Source: SKLM01 sp964542755 (GTDB taxonomy: Bacteria; Chloroflexota; Anaerolineae; B4-G1). Taken from it: a stretch of DNA of 64,000 bases. The DNA is taken from positions 21,483-85,482 of the forward strand of contig CAZIWL010000004.1 of the NCBI GenBank assembly GCA_964542755.1. Direction: 5' to 3'. Of the stretch, positions 41,117 to 50,043 are shown in pieces. The position numbers and the translations under genes were made by a program. Each line of letters opens with the position of its first letter. Position 1 is the stretch's first letter. The notes under the pieces were generated by a model. It was not told where the DNA came from and did not search any database. It saw only the letters and a program-made list of their open reading frames with translations.

Positions 41117-43936
41117 TCAGTCCCTTGACACCAGAGGTAGGAAGATCTCGTGGGCCCACGGCTCGACGGATGTGATGACATCGTCCGGAAGCGACGCGAG
41201 GCCCTCCGCGTCAGTAACGGTCAGTGTGAACGTGAGCACTGTCGGTGCTGCCGGAGCTCTGAACGTGGTCGTCATCGCGGTCTCGGCGTCCAGAGGGACA
41301 GCAGGGCCTCCGATCTGCGCCCAAAGATACGAGAGCGGGAGGTGTCCATCAGGATCGGAGCTGGCGGAGCCATCAAGAGTGCCGATGCCTCTCACGCCTA
41401 CCGTCAGATCGGGCCCAGCAGCCGCGATCGGCCTTTGGTTGGTGACCGAGAAGGGATGTGTGGAAGTGATGGCACCGCAGGCATTGACTGCGGACACACT
41501 GATCGTCTGGAGACCCGCCGTCGTCCAAGTAACCACCACCGTGTCCGTGAGGCCCGATGTGTGGGTTGTCGTGTTGAGTGACACGCCGGCGCTGCCGCTC
41601 CACGTGTAGGTGATGGGCTGCTGCGACGCCAGCGGGCTCACCGTGGCGGTCAACCGTGTCGACGAGCGAAGGGCAGGGGGATCCGGGCCCGCGATCTCAA
41701 CACTTCTCGGGGCGATGCAGTCCGTTAGGCCTCCCAGTCTGGCGATGAAGATGTCATACTCGCCGCGATTGACATCTTGATAGGCGTTGAACGTCGGAAA
41801 GTCGGTGGACCGGGTACCGCCGGTGACGTAGACGTCGCCATTGGAATCGAAGGCAATGCCCAGAGCGGTGTCGGCGCCGGTGCCTCCGAGGTAGGTCCCG
41901 AAGACCATCGTACCAGTCGGGTCGAACTTTGCCACGACGGGATCGCCAGGTCCGTAGTAAGCGAGGTCCACCTCCGGCGCGACCCCGCCCTTGAAGGTTG
42001 CTTGGAGGGGGTCCACCGTGGGGAAATTGGTGGATCCTGAGCCGCCGGTAACGAAAACGTGGCTCGCTCCGTCGGTGAGGATCCCGCGGAAAGCATCGTT
42101 GCCGTCTCCGCCGACGAGTCGGCTGTAGATGAGGCTGACCGGATCGGTCTCCAGCGCCACCAAGAAGGCATCGAAGTCCCCTCCTCCGTGGGCGGGGCTG
42201 CCAGGCGTGGTCGGGAAGTCGCTGGACTCGGTACCTCCGGTCCAAAAGACGCGTCCCCCGTCCTCAACGGACACGCCGCCGCTGGTGTCCGAATCCGTGC
42301 CACCGAAGTAACTGGCGAAGAGGAGCTGGGCGGCACCTGGCTGCGCGGGATCGAGCTTGGCGAGATAGAGATCGATGCCGCCCGCATTCGAGGCCTGAAG
42401 CGGGTTCTTCGTTGGAAGATTGCTGGAATGCGTTCGGCCTGCAAAGTAAACGATCCCACTGTCCACGTCTAGCGCCAGACCCTCCTCCGTAGCGGAGCCG
42501 CCGAAGCACGTGGAATAGACGAGTGAATCTGTACCCGATGCTGTTGTGTCCAGGATCGAAACCGCGGCGTCGACGCCATTGCCGCAGCTTTGATAGGCAT
42601 CCGGTGTCGTGGGGAAATCGGATGACTGCGTGTGGCCCACAGCGTAAAGGAGGCCGTTGCGAACGACGCCCTGCGCAAACTCGTCGAAGCTGTTGCCAGC
42701 AAGGTATGTCGCATACTCGACGGCGCCCGCGGCGTCGAGCTGGAAGACCATGCCATTGTAGGTGTCGCCGGGGGCGGTGGACTGGTAAGCTCCTGCGGTC
42801 GTCGGAAAGTCATCAGAGAATGTGTAGCCGACGACGTAGGCTTTCCCTGCAGCGTCGACGTCGATCCAGGTTGGGTTGTCGAAGTCACTCCCACCGACAT
42901 AGGTATGATAGACCATCTGATGGAGTCCGGTCAAGGAGGGGTCGAGCTTGGTCACGAAAGCATCCGAGGTCTCGTAGTCGCCAAGGGCACCGGCAAGGCG
43001 TGATGACGGGAAGCTGGCAGCATCCGACACGCCGGTCACATAGACGTTATCATCTGCATCGACACCGATGCCGCAGCCCTCCTCGCTTCCGCTCCCGCCG
43101 ACGTAGGTACTGTAGTCTAGGGTGGGATCGATGATCAGCGGGTGTTCGTTGTCGTACCTCCCGACGGCGAACTTGATCCCACCGCCTCGATTTCGAACGT
43201 ATCGGATGTCGACGAACCGTCGTTCGCCGCCCGCGTCTTGCCAGGCTACGGGCTGCCGCTCCACAAGAGGTGACCTGTCAGGTTCGCCGTCGGGCGTGAT
43301 GAGGAGCTCGCCGCCGCGCAGGCTGACATCTGAGGCTCCATCGTAGTGCCATGAGATGGAATCGGGGTTTCCGCCTGGAGCCACCTCGAAGGTTCCTTTC
43401 AAGACCCCCGTACGGCCCGTGAAGACGAGATCTATGTCTTCGTAAAGGTTCTCGTAGGCCAGGCCGGCGTAGGTCGGGATGCCGAGGTACCAGGCGTCCG
43501 GATCGTTCCCGAAGATGTAGTTGACCACTCCAGGGAGTGCATTCCGACCCACAACGCGGACGCGCTCATTTGCACCCTCGAAGCGCAGCTGGATGGTGGT
43601 TCTCTTTGCGGACTCGGACGGCTCGGCTTTCAGCCCGTTCATGGCTGCACTCAGCAAGTCTGCCGCGCGCCGAGGAAGGCGGAGCGGGAGAACGATCTCA
43701 TTGCGGGAGAAGTAGAGACGATGGGATGCCTCGAGCGTGCCGAAGAGGACGTCGGATGCATTCTGTCCCGCGTTTGGGACGAAGACCATCGCCGGTTCGG
43801 CTGAGACGCCCTCCAGGGAGGCACTCGAGCGGTTCTCGGGCAGGGCATCACGGTCGGCGCTCAGCCCCGAGCAGGCGGCCAGAAGACTCAGCATCAAGAC
43901 GAAGTTGGGTAAGAGGCCCAGGGGTGGGCGGTTCAT
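41117..43936 (-). CDS. SBBP-repeat beta-propeller lipoprotein with PKD-like domains and LPLV tail
   Basis: A 939-residue secreted protein. The lipobox LLAAC is at residues 18-22. Residues about 45-270 form a beta domain seen before SBBP repeats (VFVPNAGQNASDVLF). Then follow about eight SBBP-type repeats of the kind TYLGGTGADTALGIAFDSNGDVYVTGGT-SDFPT, expected to fold as a propeller. Two PKD/Ig-like domains come next (about 690-920), and the chain ends in EIFLPLVSRD. Such proteins are surface or extracellular adhesins of unknown ligand. It lies 39 nt behind the ABC-2 permease, so it may belong to the export run. Confidence 0.85.
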   Translation of the reverse strand: MNRPPLGLLPNFVLMLSLLAACSGLSADRDALPENRSSASLEGVSAEPAMVFVPNAGQNASDVLFGTLEASHRLYFSRNEIVLPLRLPRRAADLLSAAMNGLKAEPSESAKRTTIQLRFEGANERVRVVGRNALPGVVNYIFGNDPDAWYLGIPTYAGLAYENLYEDIDLVFTGRTGVLKGTFEVAPGGNPDSISWHYDGASDVSLRGGELLITPDGEPDRSPLVERQPVAWQDAGGERRFVDIRYVRNRGGGIKFAVGRYDNEHPLIIDPTLDYSTYVGGSGSEEGCGIGVDADDNVYVTGVSDAASFPSSRLAGALGDYETSDAFVTKLDPSLTGLHQMVYHTYVGGSDFDNPTWIDVDAAGKAYVVGYTFSDDFPTTAGAYQSTAPGDTYNGMVFQLDAAGAVEYATYLAGNSFDEFAQGVVRNGLLYAVGHTQSSDFPTTPDAYQSCGNGVDAAVSILDTTASGTDSLVYSTCFGGSATEEGLALDVDSGIVYFAGRTHSSNLPTKNPLQASNAGGIDLYLAKLDPAQPGAAQLLFASYFGGTDSDTSGGVSVEDGGRVFWTGGTESSDFPTTPGSPAHGGGDFDAFLVALETDPVSLIYSRLVGGDGNDAFRGILTDGASHVFVTGGSGSTNFPTVDPLQATFKGGVAPEVDLAYYGPGDPVVAKFDPTGTMVFGTYLGGTGADTALGIAFDSNGDVYVTGGTRSTDFPTFNAYQDVNRGEYDIFIARLGGLTDCIAPRSVEIAGPDPPALRSSTRLTATVSPLASQQPITYTWSGSAGVSLNTTTHTSGLTDTVVVTWTTAGLQTISVSAVNACGAITSTHPFSVTNQRPIAAAGPDLTVGVRGIGTLDGSASSDPDGHLPLSYLWAQIGGPAVPLDAETAMTTTFRAPAAPTVLTFTLTVTDAEGLASLPDDVITSVEPWAHEIFLPLVSRD

Positions 43937-43975
43937 TGTATCCTCCTCTCGTTGTCGTAGTGGTCCGACGGGTTC

Positions 43976-45283
43976 CTAGATATGCGGGAGTGAGCCGAGA
44001 TTCTCCTTGGATAGGGGTGGTCGGTAGGTGAAGAGCTGTGTGCCGACGACGAAGCATGCGAGGGCGAAGAGCAGGAGCACTGCTGAGGGGCGAAGGACAT
44101 CGCCAATCGTCCCGCCGTAGAATATCAGGGCGTTCAGCGCGTCCAAGGCCCAAGCGATAGGTGAGATATGGCCCAGCGTACGCATCCAAGAAGGCACGAA
44201 GGCCAGCGGCCACCAAGCACCTCCCAGTGGTGCGAGCACCATGTACGCGGAGGTGGCAAGACTGCTGGCCTGTTGCGGTGACTGCGCCACCGCCCCCAGC
44301 ACCAGGGCCAGGGATGCGATGGCCAGGACGTATGCCGTGCCAACGATCAACGCACCGAGAGGGGCGGTTCCAAGGTTTGCTCCAAGCAATCCGCCAAAGA
44401 GCAGCAGAACAGCGAACTGAAGGATTCCCAGGAAGCAGGTCGCGAGTAGCTTGCCTCCCAGCAAGTGCGCCCTGTTCACCGGCATCGTGCCGATGCGGGG
44501 CAGGATGCCGACCCAACGTTCCTCGGCCAGGGACTGCGCCATACCCAGGATGCTTACCATGACAAACATAACGACGATACTGGGCGTCGAGAGCTTGAAG
44601 CCGTTTTCGAGGACCTCGGCACCCATGATTTGGGCCTGGCTCCGTTGGTCAGACGCGGCTGTCATCCGGACCATCGGAGCGCGTCCGAACGCTGCGTCGA
44701 CGTGGGCCCGCCGGGCTGCTGTGAAGGAAGGTCCAGTTTCGATCTCCAGCGACTCGGCCGCCTGGACGCTCAGACGGGTAGCCAGGATGGGGCCGCCAAT
44801 GGTGGCGACGGCGCTCTCCAGCGCGACATACACGATCTCGGACGCTGCCGAGGACCCGCGGGTCTCTAAGACGACGGACGTGTCCTGTCCGCCGACCAGC
44901 GAGGCCTCGAAATCACGTGGGATACGCACGATGGCGAACGTGATGTCATCGAGCAGTCGGTGGCGGGCGAGCGAGGGCGACAAAGAGAGGGTACCGACAT
45001 CGAGTCCGCAGCCTTCGTCGCTATGGCCGCAGCCTGGGCAGAGCAAGAGCGTTGTGTTGGCGTCCCGGAGGGCGGCCAGAAGGGCCCTGGACGTAGAGGT
45101 TCCATCCTCGTCTAAGACGTCCACACGGATCGTGGCCGGGACGAGGCGCGCCACACCCTGGGCGCCCACGCCGGCCAAGTATATGATCACCATGGGCAGG
45201 ACGAGGAGCAGGAGCCAGTTTTGCTTCTCCCGCAACGTCATCTGAAGCTCGTTTCTGGCAACTACCCAGATCTTGAACATCAC
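43976..45283 (-). CDS. ABC-2 type transporter permease (second)
   Basis: A 435-residue membrane protein: one N-terminal helix (LLLLVLPMVIIYLAG), a large extracytoplasmic domain (about 45-225), then five C-terminal helices, the layout of ABC-2/YhgE-like permeases of the drug, polysaccharide or lipid export type. The domain has an isolated CPGCGHSDEGC cysteine cluster around residue 97-107. Cargo unknown. It follows the first permease by 17 nt. Together with the ATPase it makes a heterodimeric exporter. Confidence 0.85.
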   Translation of the reverse strand: MMFKIWVVARNELQMTLREKQNWLLLLVLPMVIIYLAGVGAQGVARLVPATIRVDVLDEDGTSTSRALLAALRDANTTLLLCPGCGHSDEGCGLDVGTLSLSPSLARHRLLDDITFAIVRIPRDFEASLVGGQDTSVVLETRGSSAASEIVYVALESAVATIGGPILATRLSVQAAESLEIETGPSFTAARRAHVDAAFGRAPMVRMTAASDQRSQAQIMGAEVLENGFKLSTPSIVVMFVMVSILGMAQSLAEERWVGILPRIGTMPVNRAHLLGGKLLATCFLGILQFAVLLLFGGLLGANLGTAPLGALIVGTAYVLAIASLALVLGAVAQSPQQASSLATSAYMVLAPLGGAWWPLAFVPSWMRTLGHISPIAWALDALNALIFYGGTIGDVLRPSAVLLLFALACFVVGTQLFTYRPPLSKENLGSLPHI

Positions 45284-45300
45284 CTATCCGTATTCCAGTC

Positions 45301-46593
45301 CTAGAGGAACGTGGTGCGGCGCCTCAGGAGCATGCCGCCGACGAGGAAGGACAAGGATGCCATGGCGAGTAGGATCGACAGGTGTGGAAGCAGGCTGGCT
45401 GGGCTGCCACCGTTGGCGGCTTTCAGGAATCCATCCATCGCCCAGTACTGGAAGGTCAGTTTCGAGGCGGTATCAAGTGGTCTCGGCAGCAACGAGACAG
45501 GGAGGAAGATGCCGCCGAGTAAGCCGCTCAGCAAGACGACGGCGCGGCCGTAGTTCGCCGCCTGCACATAGGAGTTGGCGAGTCCCGCGATGGTCACTCC
45601 AAGGCCTGTTGCCGAGGCCACAGTTGCCCCTGTCAGGAGCACGAGGCTCAGCCCACACACGGATGCGCCGCCGGGCGAGCCTCCCTGCCATCGCTCCCAC
45701 AGGGCCACTCCGCCTATCATGGCGACCATCTGCACGGTGCCGTTCAGGAAGGTGCCCAACGTTTTGCCTCCCAGGACGACGCCGGGCCATGTCGGCGTCA
45801 CTTGCATTCTCTGCAGGGTCCAGGAAGCTTCCTCTTCCAAGAGCGAGGCGCTGCCCATAAGGGCTGTGAGACCCGTGAAGGATATGCCGAGCGCAGCTGC
45901 CAGATAGTGCGTCAGGCGTACCTGCGGTGCCGGGGGCCCGACCAGTAGACGCTTGATCTTGACCGGGTTCGATTCTGGCGAGGCGCCCTTGAAGGCTACC
46001 TCTGCGACGAACTCGTCCAACACACCCTCCCTCAGGCGTGCCCGTGAGTGGGGGTGCTGGGCGAGCCCTTCGACGGTTGCGTAGACGGCGGCCTCGGCGG
46101 TCCGTAGTCTCTGCCCCAAGGCCTCGATCATGCATGCGAACGCCTCGCCACGGAAGTCGTAGGTGTCGTTGAGGTAGATCTCCATTGGGCTCCGTCCGGT
46201 GCTCCACGATGCTGAGAAGTCGGGCGGGATCAAGACTGCAGCCACAAGTCCTTCTTGCCGCACCAGTTGCCGCGCCTCGCGCTCAGAGCTAATGCGGCGG
46301 ACGTCGAGAAGGTCGAATGGTTCGCTGTGGCTCACAGCCGGTTCCGACGGATCAGCATGGAGGGCTGCGACGATCAGGTCACCGAAGTTGCCCCATTCAC
46401 CTCCTTGGTCTGAGTTGACTACCCCAACGGGTATGCGGGGGTTTGGAATGCCCCGGCTGAGGAACAGGTCCCCGAAAGCAAGATCGATGAGAAGAGTCAC
46501 CAGCAGGGGCGCAGCGATGGTCAGACACAGAACTGCAGGATCGGTGAACCGCAGTGCCACGTCCTTCCAGGCAATGAGGAGTAGCTTTCTCAC
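45301..46593 (-). CDS. ABC-2 type transporter permease (first)
   Basis: A 430-residue paralog of the next permease: an N-terminal helix, an extracytoplasmic domain (about 45-215) and five helices. LLEEEASWTLQRMQVTPTWP is a cytoplasmic loop typical of ABC-2 permeases that contact the ATPase. Its ATG overlaps the ATPase stop by 4 nt. A role in exporting a lipid or surface polymer fits the neighbourhood but is not shown by sequence. Confidence 0.87.
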   Translation of the reverse strand: MRKLLLIAWKDVALRFTDPAVLCLTIAAPLLVTLLIDLAFGDLFLSRGIPNPRIPVGVVNSDQGGEWGNFGDLIVAALHADPSEPAVSHSEPFDLLDVRRISSEREARQLVRQEGLVAAVLIPPDFSASWSTGRSPMEIYLNDTYDFRGEAFACMIEALGQRLRTAEAAVYATVEGLAQHPHSRARLREGVLDEFVAEVAFKGASPESNPVKIKRLLVGPPAPQVRLTHYLAAALGISFTGLTALMGSASLLEEEASWTLQRMQVTPTWPGVVLGGKTLGTFLNGTVQMVAMIGGVALWERWQGGSPGGASVCGLSLVLLTGATVASATGLGVTIAGLANSYVQAANYGRAVVLLSGLLGGIFLPVSLLPRPLDTASKLTFQYWAMDGFLKAANGGSPASLLPHLSILLAMASLSFLVGGMLLRRRTTFL

Positions 46594-47555
46594 TGAGATG
46601 CTTCCTCCAGCGTCTCACCGGTAAGCTGCAGAAAGACAGATTCCAGGCTGGGCCGCTGGACCGTCAATGCGTCGATTGTCAGCCCTGTGGCCCTCACGGC
46701 TTCAAGGATAGTCGTCAGTCGGTCGGCAGCGCGGTGGACGGAGACGAGCAGTGAGCCGTCGGCGGCTTGGACCTGAGTGACATCGGGCAGACGCCTCAGG
46801 GCACCCATGGTCGAGTCAGATACGGGGGTTGGCTGGACGTGTAGGCGCACAGAGTCGGCCACGCTTGAGGACCGGACCAGCTGCTCCGGGGTGTCGAGAG
46901 CGATGATGCGTCCGCGATGCATGATGCCGACCCGCTGGCTGAGCTCCTGTGCCTCGTCCATGCGGTGGGTCGTGTAGAGGATCGTTGTGCCATAGTTCTG
47001 GTTCAATCCGACGACGAGGTTGAGTATCCTTCGTCGGCTGTCCGGATCGAGACCCAACGTGGGCTCGTCTAGGTAGGCGATCTGGGGCTCGTGGAGCACA
47101 CCCGCCGCGACGTTGAGTCGCCTCTTCATGCCATTGGAATAGTGCGCGACCCTGTCGTCCGCCCGTTCGGAGAGTCCAACGGTCTCCAGTGCTGCCTCTA
47201 TGGCTTCTCGGAGCGCTTTGCCCCGCAAGCCGTAGAGCAGGCCGAAGTACCTGAGGTTCTGCCTCCCGGTGAGGCGGGTGTAGAGGGCCAATTCCTCAGG
47301 AACCACGCCGACGAGACGTTTGACGGCCATTGGATCACGCGAGACGCTGTGACCCGCGACGAACGCGTCACCTGCGGTCGGACGGAGAAGGCCGCAGAGC
47401 AGGGCGATCAGCGTGGTCTTCCCTGCGCCATTGGGGCCGAGAAGGCTCAGAATCTCACCCTGTCGAACTACGAGCGAGACATCGTTGACGGCCAAACTTC
47501 CGTCTGATGCACGGTACTGCTTGGAGAGATGCCGCACACGGATTATCTCAGTCAT
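46590..47555 (-). CDS. ABC transporter ATP-binding protein
   Basis: A 321-residue ATPase of the ABC-2/DrrA-like group. Walker A is GPNGAGKTT (40-48), the signature is degenerate (HYSNGMKRRLNVA in place of LSGGQ), Walker B is IAYLDEPTLGLD, and the switch His is in LYTTHRMDEA. The C-terminal 90 residues form a small domain as in DrrA/NatA. The ATG at 47555 has AGGAG 7 nt upstream and overlaps the previous gene by 8 nt. Confidence 0.92.
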   Translation of the reverse strand: MTEIIRVRHLSKQYRASDGSLAVNDVSLVVRQGEILSLLGPNGAGKTTLIALLCGLLRPTAGDAFVAGHSVSRDPMAVKRLVGVVPEELALYTRLTGRQNLRYFGLLYGLRGKALREAIEAALETVGLSERADDRVAHYSNGMKRRLNVAAGVLHEPQIAYLDEPTLGLDPDSRRRILNLVVGLNQNYGTTILYTTHRMDEAQELSQRVGIMHRGRIIALDTPEQLVRSSSVADSVRLHVQPTPVSDSTMGALRRLPDVTQVQAADGSLLVSVHRAADRLTTILEAVRATGLTIDALTVQRPSLESVFLQLTGETLEEASQ

Positions 47556-48528
47556 CTGGGCTCTCCTGGTCACCGATCCGCGGCGGCCAGTCTATCTTCG
47601 GACAAAAGGGTTGGGCGAGAACGTCCCGGTCGATGGCCGCGTTGGGCCAGCGGCTGACGAGTATCCGTCCCTCCGCGCCCAGGGACGGTCGCGGGTCGAC
47701 CTGGATAGAGAAGTCAACAAACTCATCCCACGAGCCCGCGAACCTGCGAGGCCAGTCCTGTGCTGATGGATGATCCAGATCGAGGCGGCCCTCCTCACTA
47801 AGACGATCATACGCGTCGTGCATCGCCCACGCAATGCTCTCAGCGTCAAGAGCCTCCCAACCTAGAAGAAGCGACCCGTGTTTCCCCCACTGTACGCCGA
47901 TCCAGGGGCGTCCATGGTGTCGGTTTGCATCGGCGGCCGCGGTCATGGTGGTCAAGAGGTGACCGTGGAAGTAGGCGTAGACGGCCGTCACCTGGAGGCT
48001 GGTCTGGTCGTATGCCACCCAGATGACTTCATGATCCGATGGCTCACCATCCCCTGGGTAGTCGATGTCGTCCCCCCAGAAAAGATGATAGCCCACGAGC
48101 GGGCGAGTTGGATGCAGTACCGCGACAGCGTCCTCCAGGGGGAAGTACTCGGTCGGAGTGACGAAAAGACGGGGAGTGTAGCGGAGCGCTCGCTCCCGTT
48201 GCTCTGCGGAAGGTGCCGCGGGAGGTTCCAGTTTCAGAAGGTGCCGGTATGTTTCGCTAGCAGCCTGGAGTTGGCCGCGGTTGTGGTGGGCCGCGGCCAG
48301 GCTGTTTAGGGCACCGGGATTGGTCAGATCGCGGCTCTCGCGGGCTGGGGATACGGGCGTTCGCATGCACCCGCCCAGCGACGAAACCGCCAGTACCGCC
48401 AGCAGTGCGATCAACCTGGCTCGACAGGGATGACTCCGCGTCCCGCAGCGTGGTGCGCCAGCGCCCGTCCGTCCGCGCCGACCGAGCTGTATTTCGCGAG
48501 GCTCGTCTTGTTGCCGGGGCGCGATCAC
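47548..48528 (-). CDS. Lipoprotein of unknown function with a TPR-like start
   Basis: About 326 residues. A hydrophobic stretch LIALLAVLAVSSLGGC ends in a lipobox Cys, preceded by an unusually long, Arg-rich N-terminal segment. A single TPR-like helix pair follows (LNSLAAAHHNRGQLQAASETYRHLLKLEP). The remainder, with WGDDIDYPGDGEPSDHEVIWVAYD and HHGRPWIGVQWGKHGSLLLGWE, I do not recognise. It resembles no enzyme by obvious motif, though it is rich in His, Trp and Asp. The start is taken as GTG at 48528, giving a GTGA overlap with the radical SAM gene; a TTG nearer the hydrophobic part is possible. Position between radical SAM enzyme and exporter ties it to this run. Confidence 0.6.
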   Translation of the reverse strand: MIAPRQQDEPREIQLGRRGRTGAGAPRCGTRSHPCRARLIALLAVLAVSSLGGCMRTPVSPARESRDLTNPGALNSLAAAHHNRGQLQAASETYRHLLKLEPPAAPSAEQRERALRYTPRLFVTPTEYFPLEDAVAVLHPTRPLVGYHLFWGDDIDYPGDGEPSDHEVIWVAYDQTSLQVTAVYAYFHGHLLTTMTAAADANRHHGRPWIGVQWGKHGSLLLGWEALDAESIAWAMHDAYDRLSEEGRLDLDHPSAQDWPRRFAGSWDEFVDFSIQVDPRPSLGAEGRILVSRWPNAAIDRDVLAQPFCPKIDWPPRIGDQESPDD

Positions 48529-49907
48529 GTCTCGTAGAACCCTTTCCGGCTCCAGTCCTCTTCCCATGCCTTGTCTGCAAGGGCCTTGTACGACTCTGCG
48601 AAGCCGAGCAGTTGATCAAAGTGGTCGTAGTAGAGGCTGAGGGCCCCGGGATGGGTCGGATGAGCATCGTGCCTTTCTATCAGGTCCCGGGCAACCCATG
48701 GAGAGTCGATGATCATACAGGGGCGTAGGTGATTGCTGTCGTAGGGCTGTCGTGCCCTGATGTCCTTGAAGAGCGGGCTCTTGAGAGCCGCAAGAAGGGT
48801 CGTGTCGCGAACGTTGTCCGTTGCGAAATGGGTGAAGACGCACGGCTCGATGTCGCCTCGAGCGTTAATGTGAAAGTACCGGCGCCCGCCGGAGATGCAC
48901 CCTCGGACATACGGCCCATCGTTCCAGAAATCAATGATCAACAGGGGCAGGTGGCTGCGTATGTCCCGCAGTGAGCTCCTAAGGAAGTCTCGTTGATCTG
49001 GGGAGAGCATGGATGAGAAGTCTCCGGACCCATCCACCGGGACGTACATGAAGTAGTAGTTCACCAAGGCACCTTGGTCGACCAAGAACTCCAAGAAGCG
49101 GAAAGAAGTGACCTCTTTGAGGTTCTGTCGGGTGACGGTTACCGAGGTCCCGAAGGGCACCTTCGCTTTTCGCAGGTGCCCGAAAGTGGTCAGGATTCTC
49201 TCGAAGACCCCGGATCCTCGCCTCGTGTCGGTGTTCTGCTGGAAGCCCTCTATGCTGATCAGGACCAGTACGTTTCCCATCTCTGCCAGCCTCTCCGCGG
49301 TCTGCGGAGTGATCAAGGTCCCGTTGGTATAGATGTGAAAGAAAAAGTGAGGATACCTTTGGATGACGTCCAGCGTGTGCGGATAGAGGAAGGGTTCGCC
49401 GCCGCTGAGGACAATCAGAAAGATGCCAAGTTCCTCACATTCTTTGAGGATTCTATCTAGGAGGCGATGGGAGAGTTCGTCGACTCGATCGTACCCACTG
49501 GCGTAGCATCCACGGCATTTCAGATTGCACGCGTTGGTCGGGCTCAGAACCAGGAGGATCGGGAAATTGGTGATCCCGTGCTCCGCGGTCAGTCGTTTTC
49601 GTCGCTCGTGACCCCAGATCCAGCAGTTGTAGAGAAGCGTCTGGAAGAGCCGCTGCCGACCGTAAGCGGACATAGAGCCCATTGCTCGCTCGAAGAATGC
49701 CGCCGCCGGGTGCTCGGGGTTCTCCAGCATCTCTAGCACGCCAGCGACGAAGCAATTGAGTTCGTCGTGTCGTGAGAAGGATCGAATCAGTCGCAGCAAC
49801 TCGGTGATATTCCCGCTCCTCGGGACGGCCAGCTTGCTCAAGATATGGCCGATAGTCTGATGGCTCAGCTTGACGGAGGCGTCTCGGATATCCTTCAGTG
49901 GTTGCAT
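48525..49907 (-). CDS. Radical SAM enzyme with auxiliary-cluster-like C-terminal part
   Basis: About 460 residues. An N-terminal helical domain of some 110 residues (IGHILSKLAVPRSGNI, FFERAMGSMSAYGRQR) is followed by the radical SAM core with CNLKCRGC (Cys127, 131, 134 from this start), and VLSGGEPFLYP for SAM binding. Later cysteines in GCISGGRRYFHINARGDIEPC resemble a SPASM/twitch site for a second cluster. A C-terminal helical stretch ends with WEEDWSRKGFYET. Substrate is unknown. It is placed right behind the isoprenoid ether-lipid genes, so a lipid-modifying role (tail coupling, methylation, cross-link) is an inference from context only. ATG at 49907 has GGGAG 6 nt upstream; 49928 is the alternative. 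Confidence 0.8.
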   Translation of the reverse strand: MQPLKDIRDASVKLSHQTIGHILSKLAVPRSGNITELLRLIRSFSRHDELNCFVAGVLEMLENPEHPAAAFFERAMGSMSAYGRQRLFQTLLYNCWIWGHERRKRLTAEHGITNFPILLVLSPTNACNLKCRGCYASGYDRVDELSHRLLDRILKECEELGIFLIVLSGGEPFLYPHTLDVIQRYPHFFFHIYTNGTLITPQTAERLAEMGNVLVLISIEGFQQNTDTRRGSGVFERILTTFGHLRKAKVPFGTSVTVTRQNLKEVTSFRFLEFLVDQGALVNYYFMYVPVDGSGDFSSMLSPDQRDFLRSSLRDIRSHLPLLIIDFWNDGPYVRGCISGGRRYFHINARGDIEPCVFTHFATDNVRDTTLLAALKSPLFKDIRARQPYDSNHLRPCMIIDSPWVARDLIERHDAHPTHPGALSLYYDHFDQLLGFAESYKALADKAWEEDWSRKGFYET

Positions 49908-49998
49908 CGTTCGCTCCCGAGAGAACATCTTGATGGGCCTTGCCCGGCAGGTTCGTAGTCCTCAACTGCATGCCGTCGGCGAAACAGCACCGGGGACG

Positions 49999-50032
49999 TG
50001 GCTCGTTTCCGCCGGTGACCGGAAGCGAGCCA
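49999..50032 (-). terminator. Strong hairpin after the GGGP synthase gene
   Basis: TGGCTCGTTTCCG (49999-50011) pairs with CGGAAGCGAGCCA (50020-50032), 13 pairs with one wobble, loop 8 nt. It begins 11 nt after the stop codon. No U tract. It may separate the lipid core operon from the radical SAM gene or only attenuate it. Confidence 0.5.
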
Positions 50033-50043
50033 GCGACTGGGGC

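Noticed and set aside
48525..49907. Calling the radical SAM protein a tetraether synthase
   Set aside because: Only the core and one possible extra cluster site are visible; motifs specific to tetraether synthase cannot be shown from the sequence alone.
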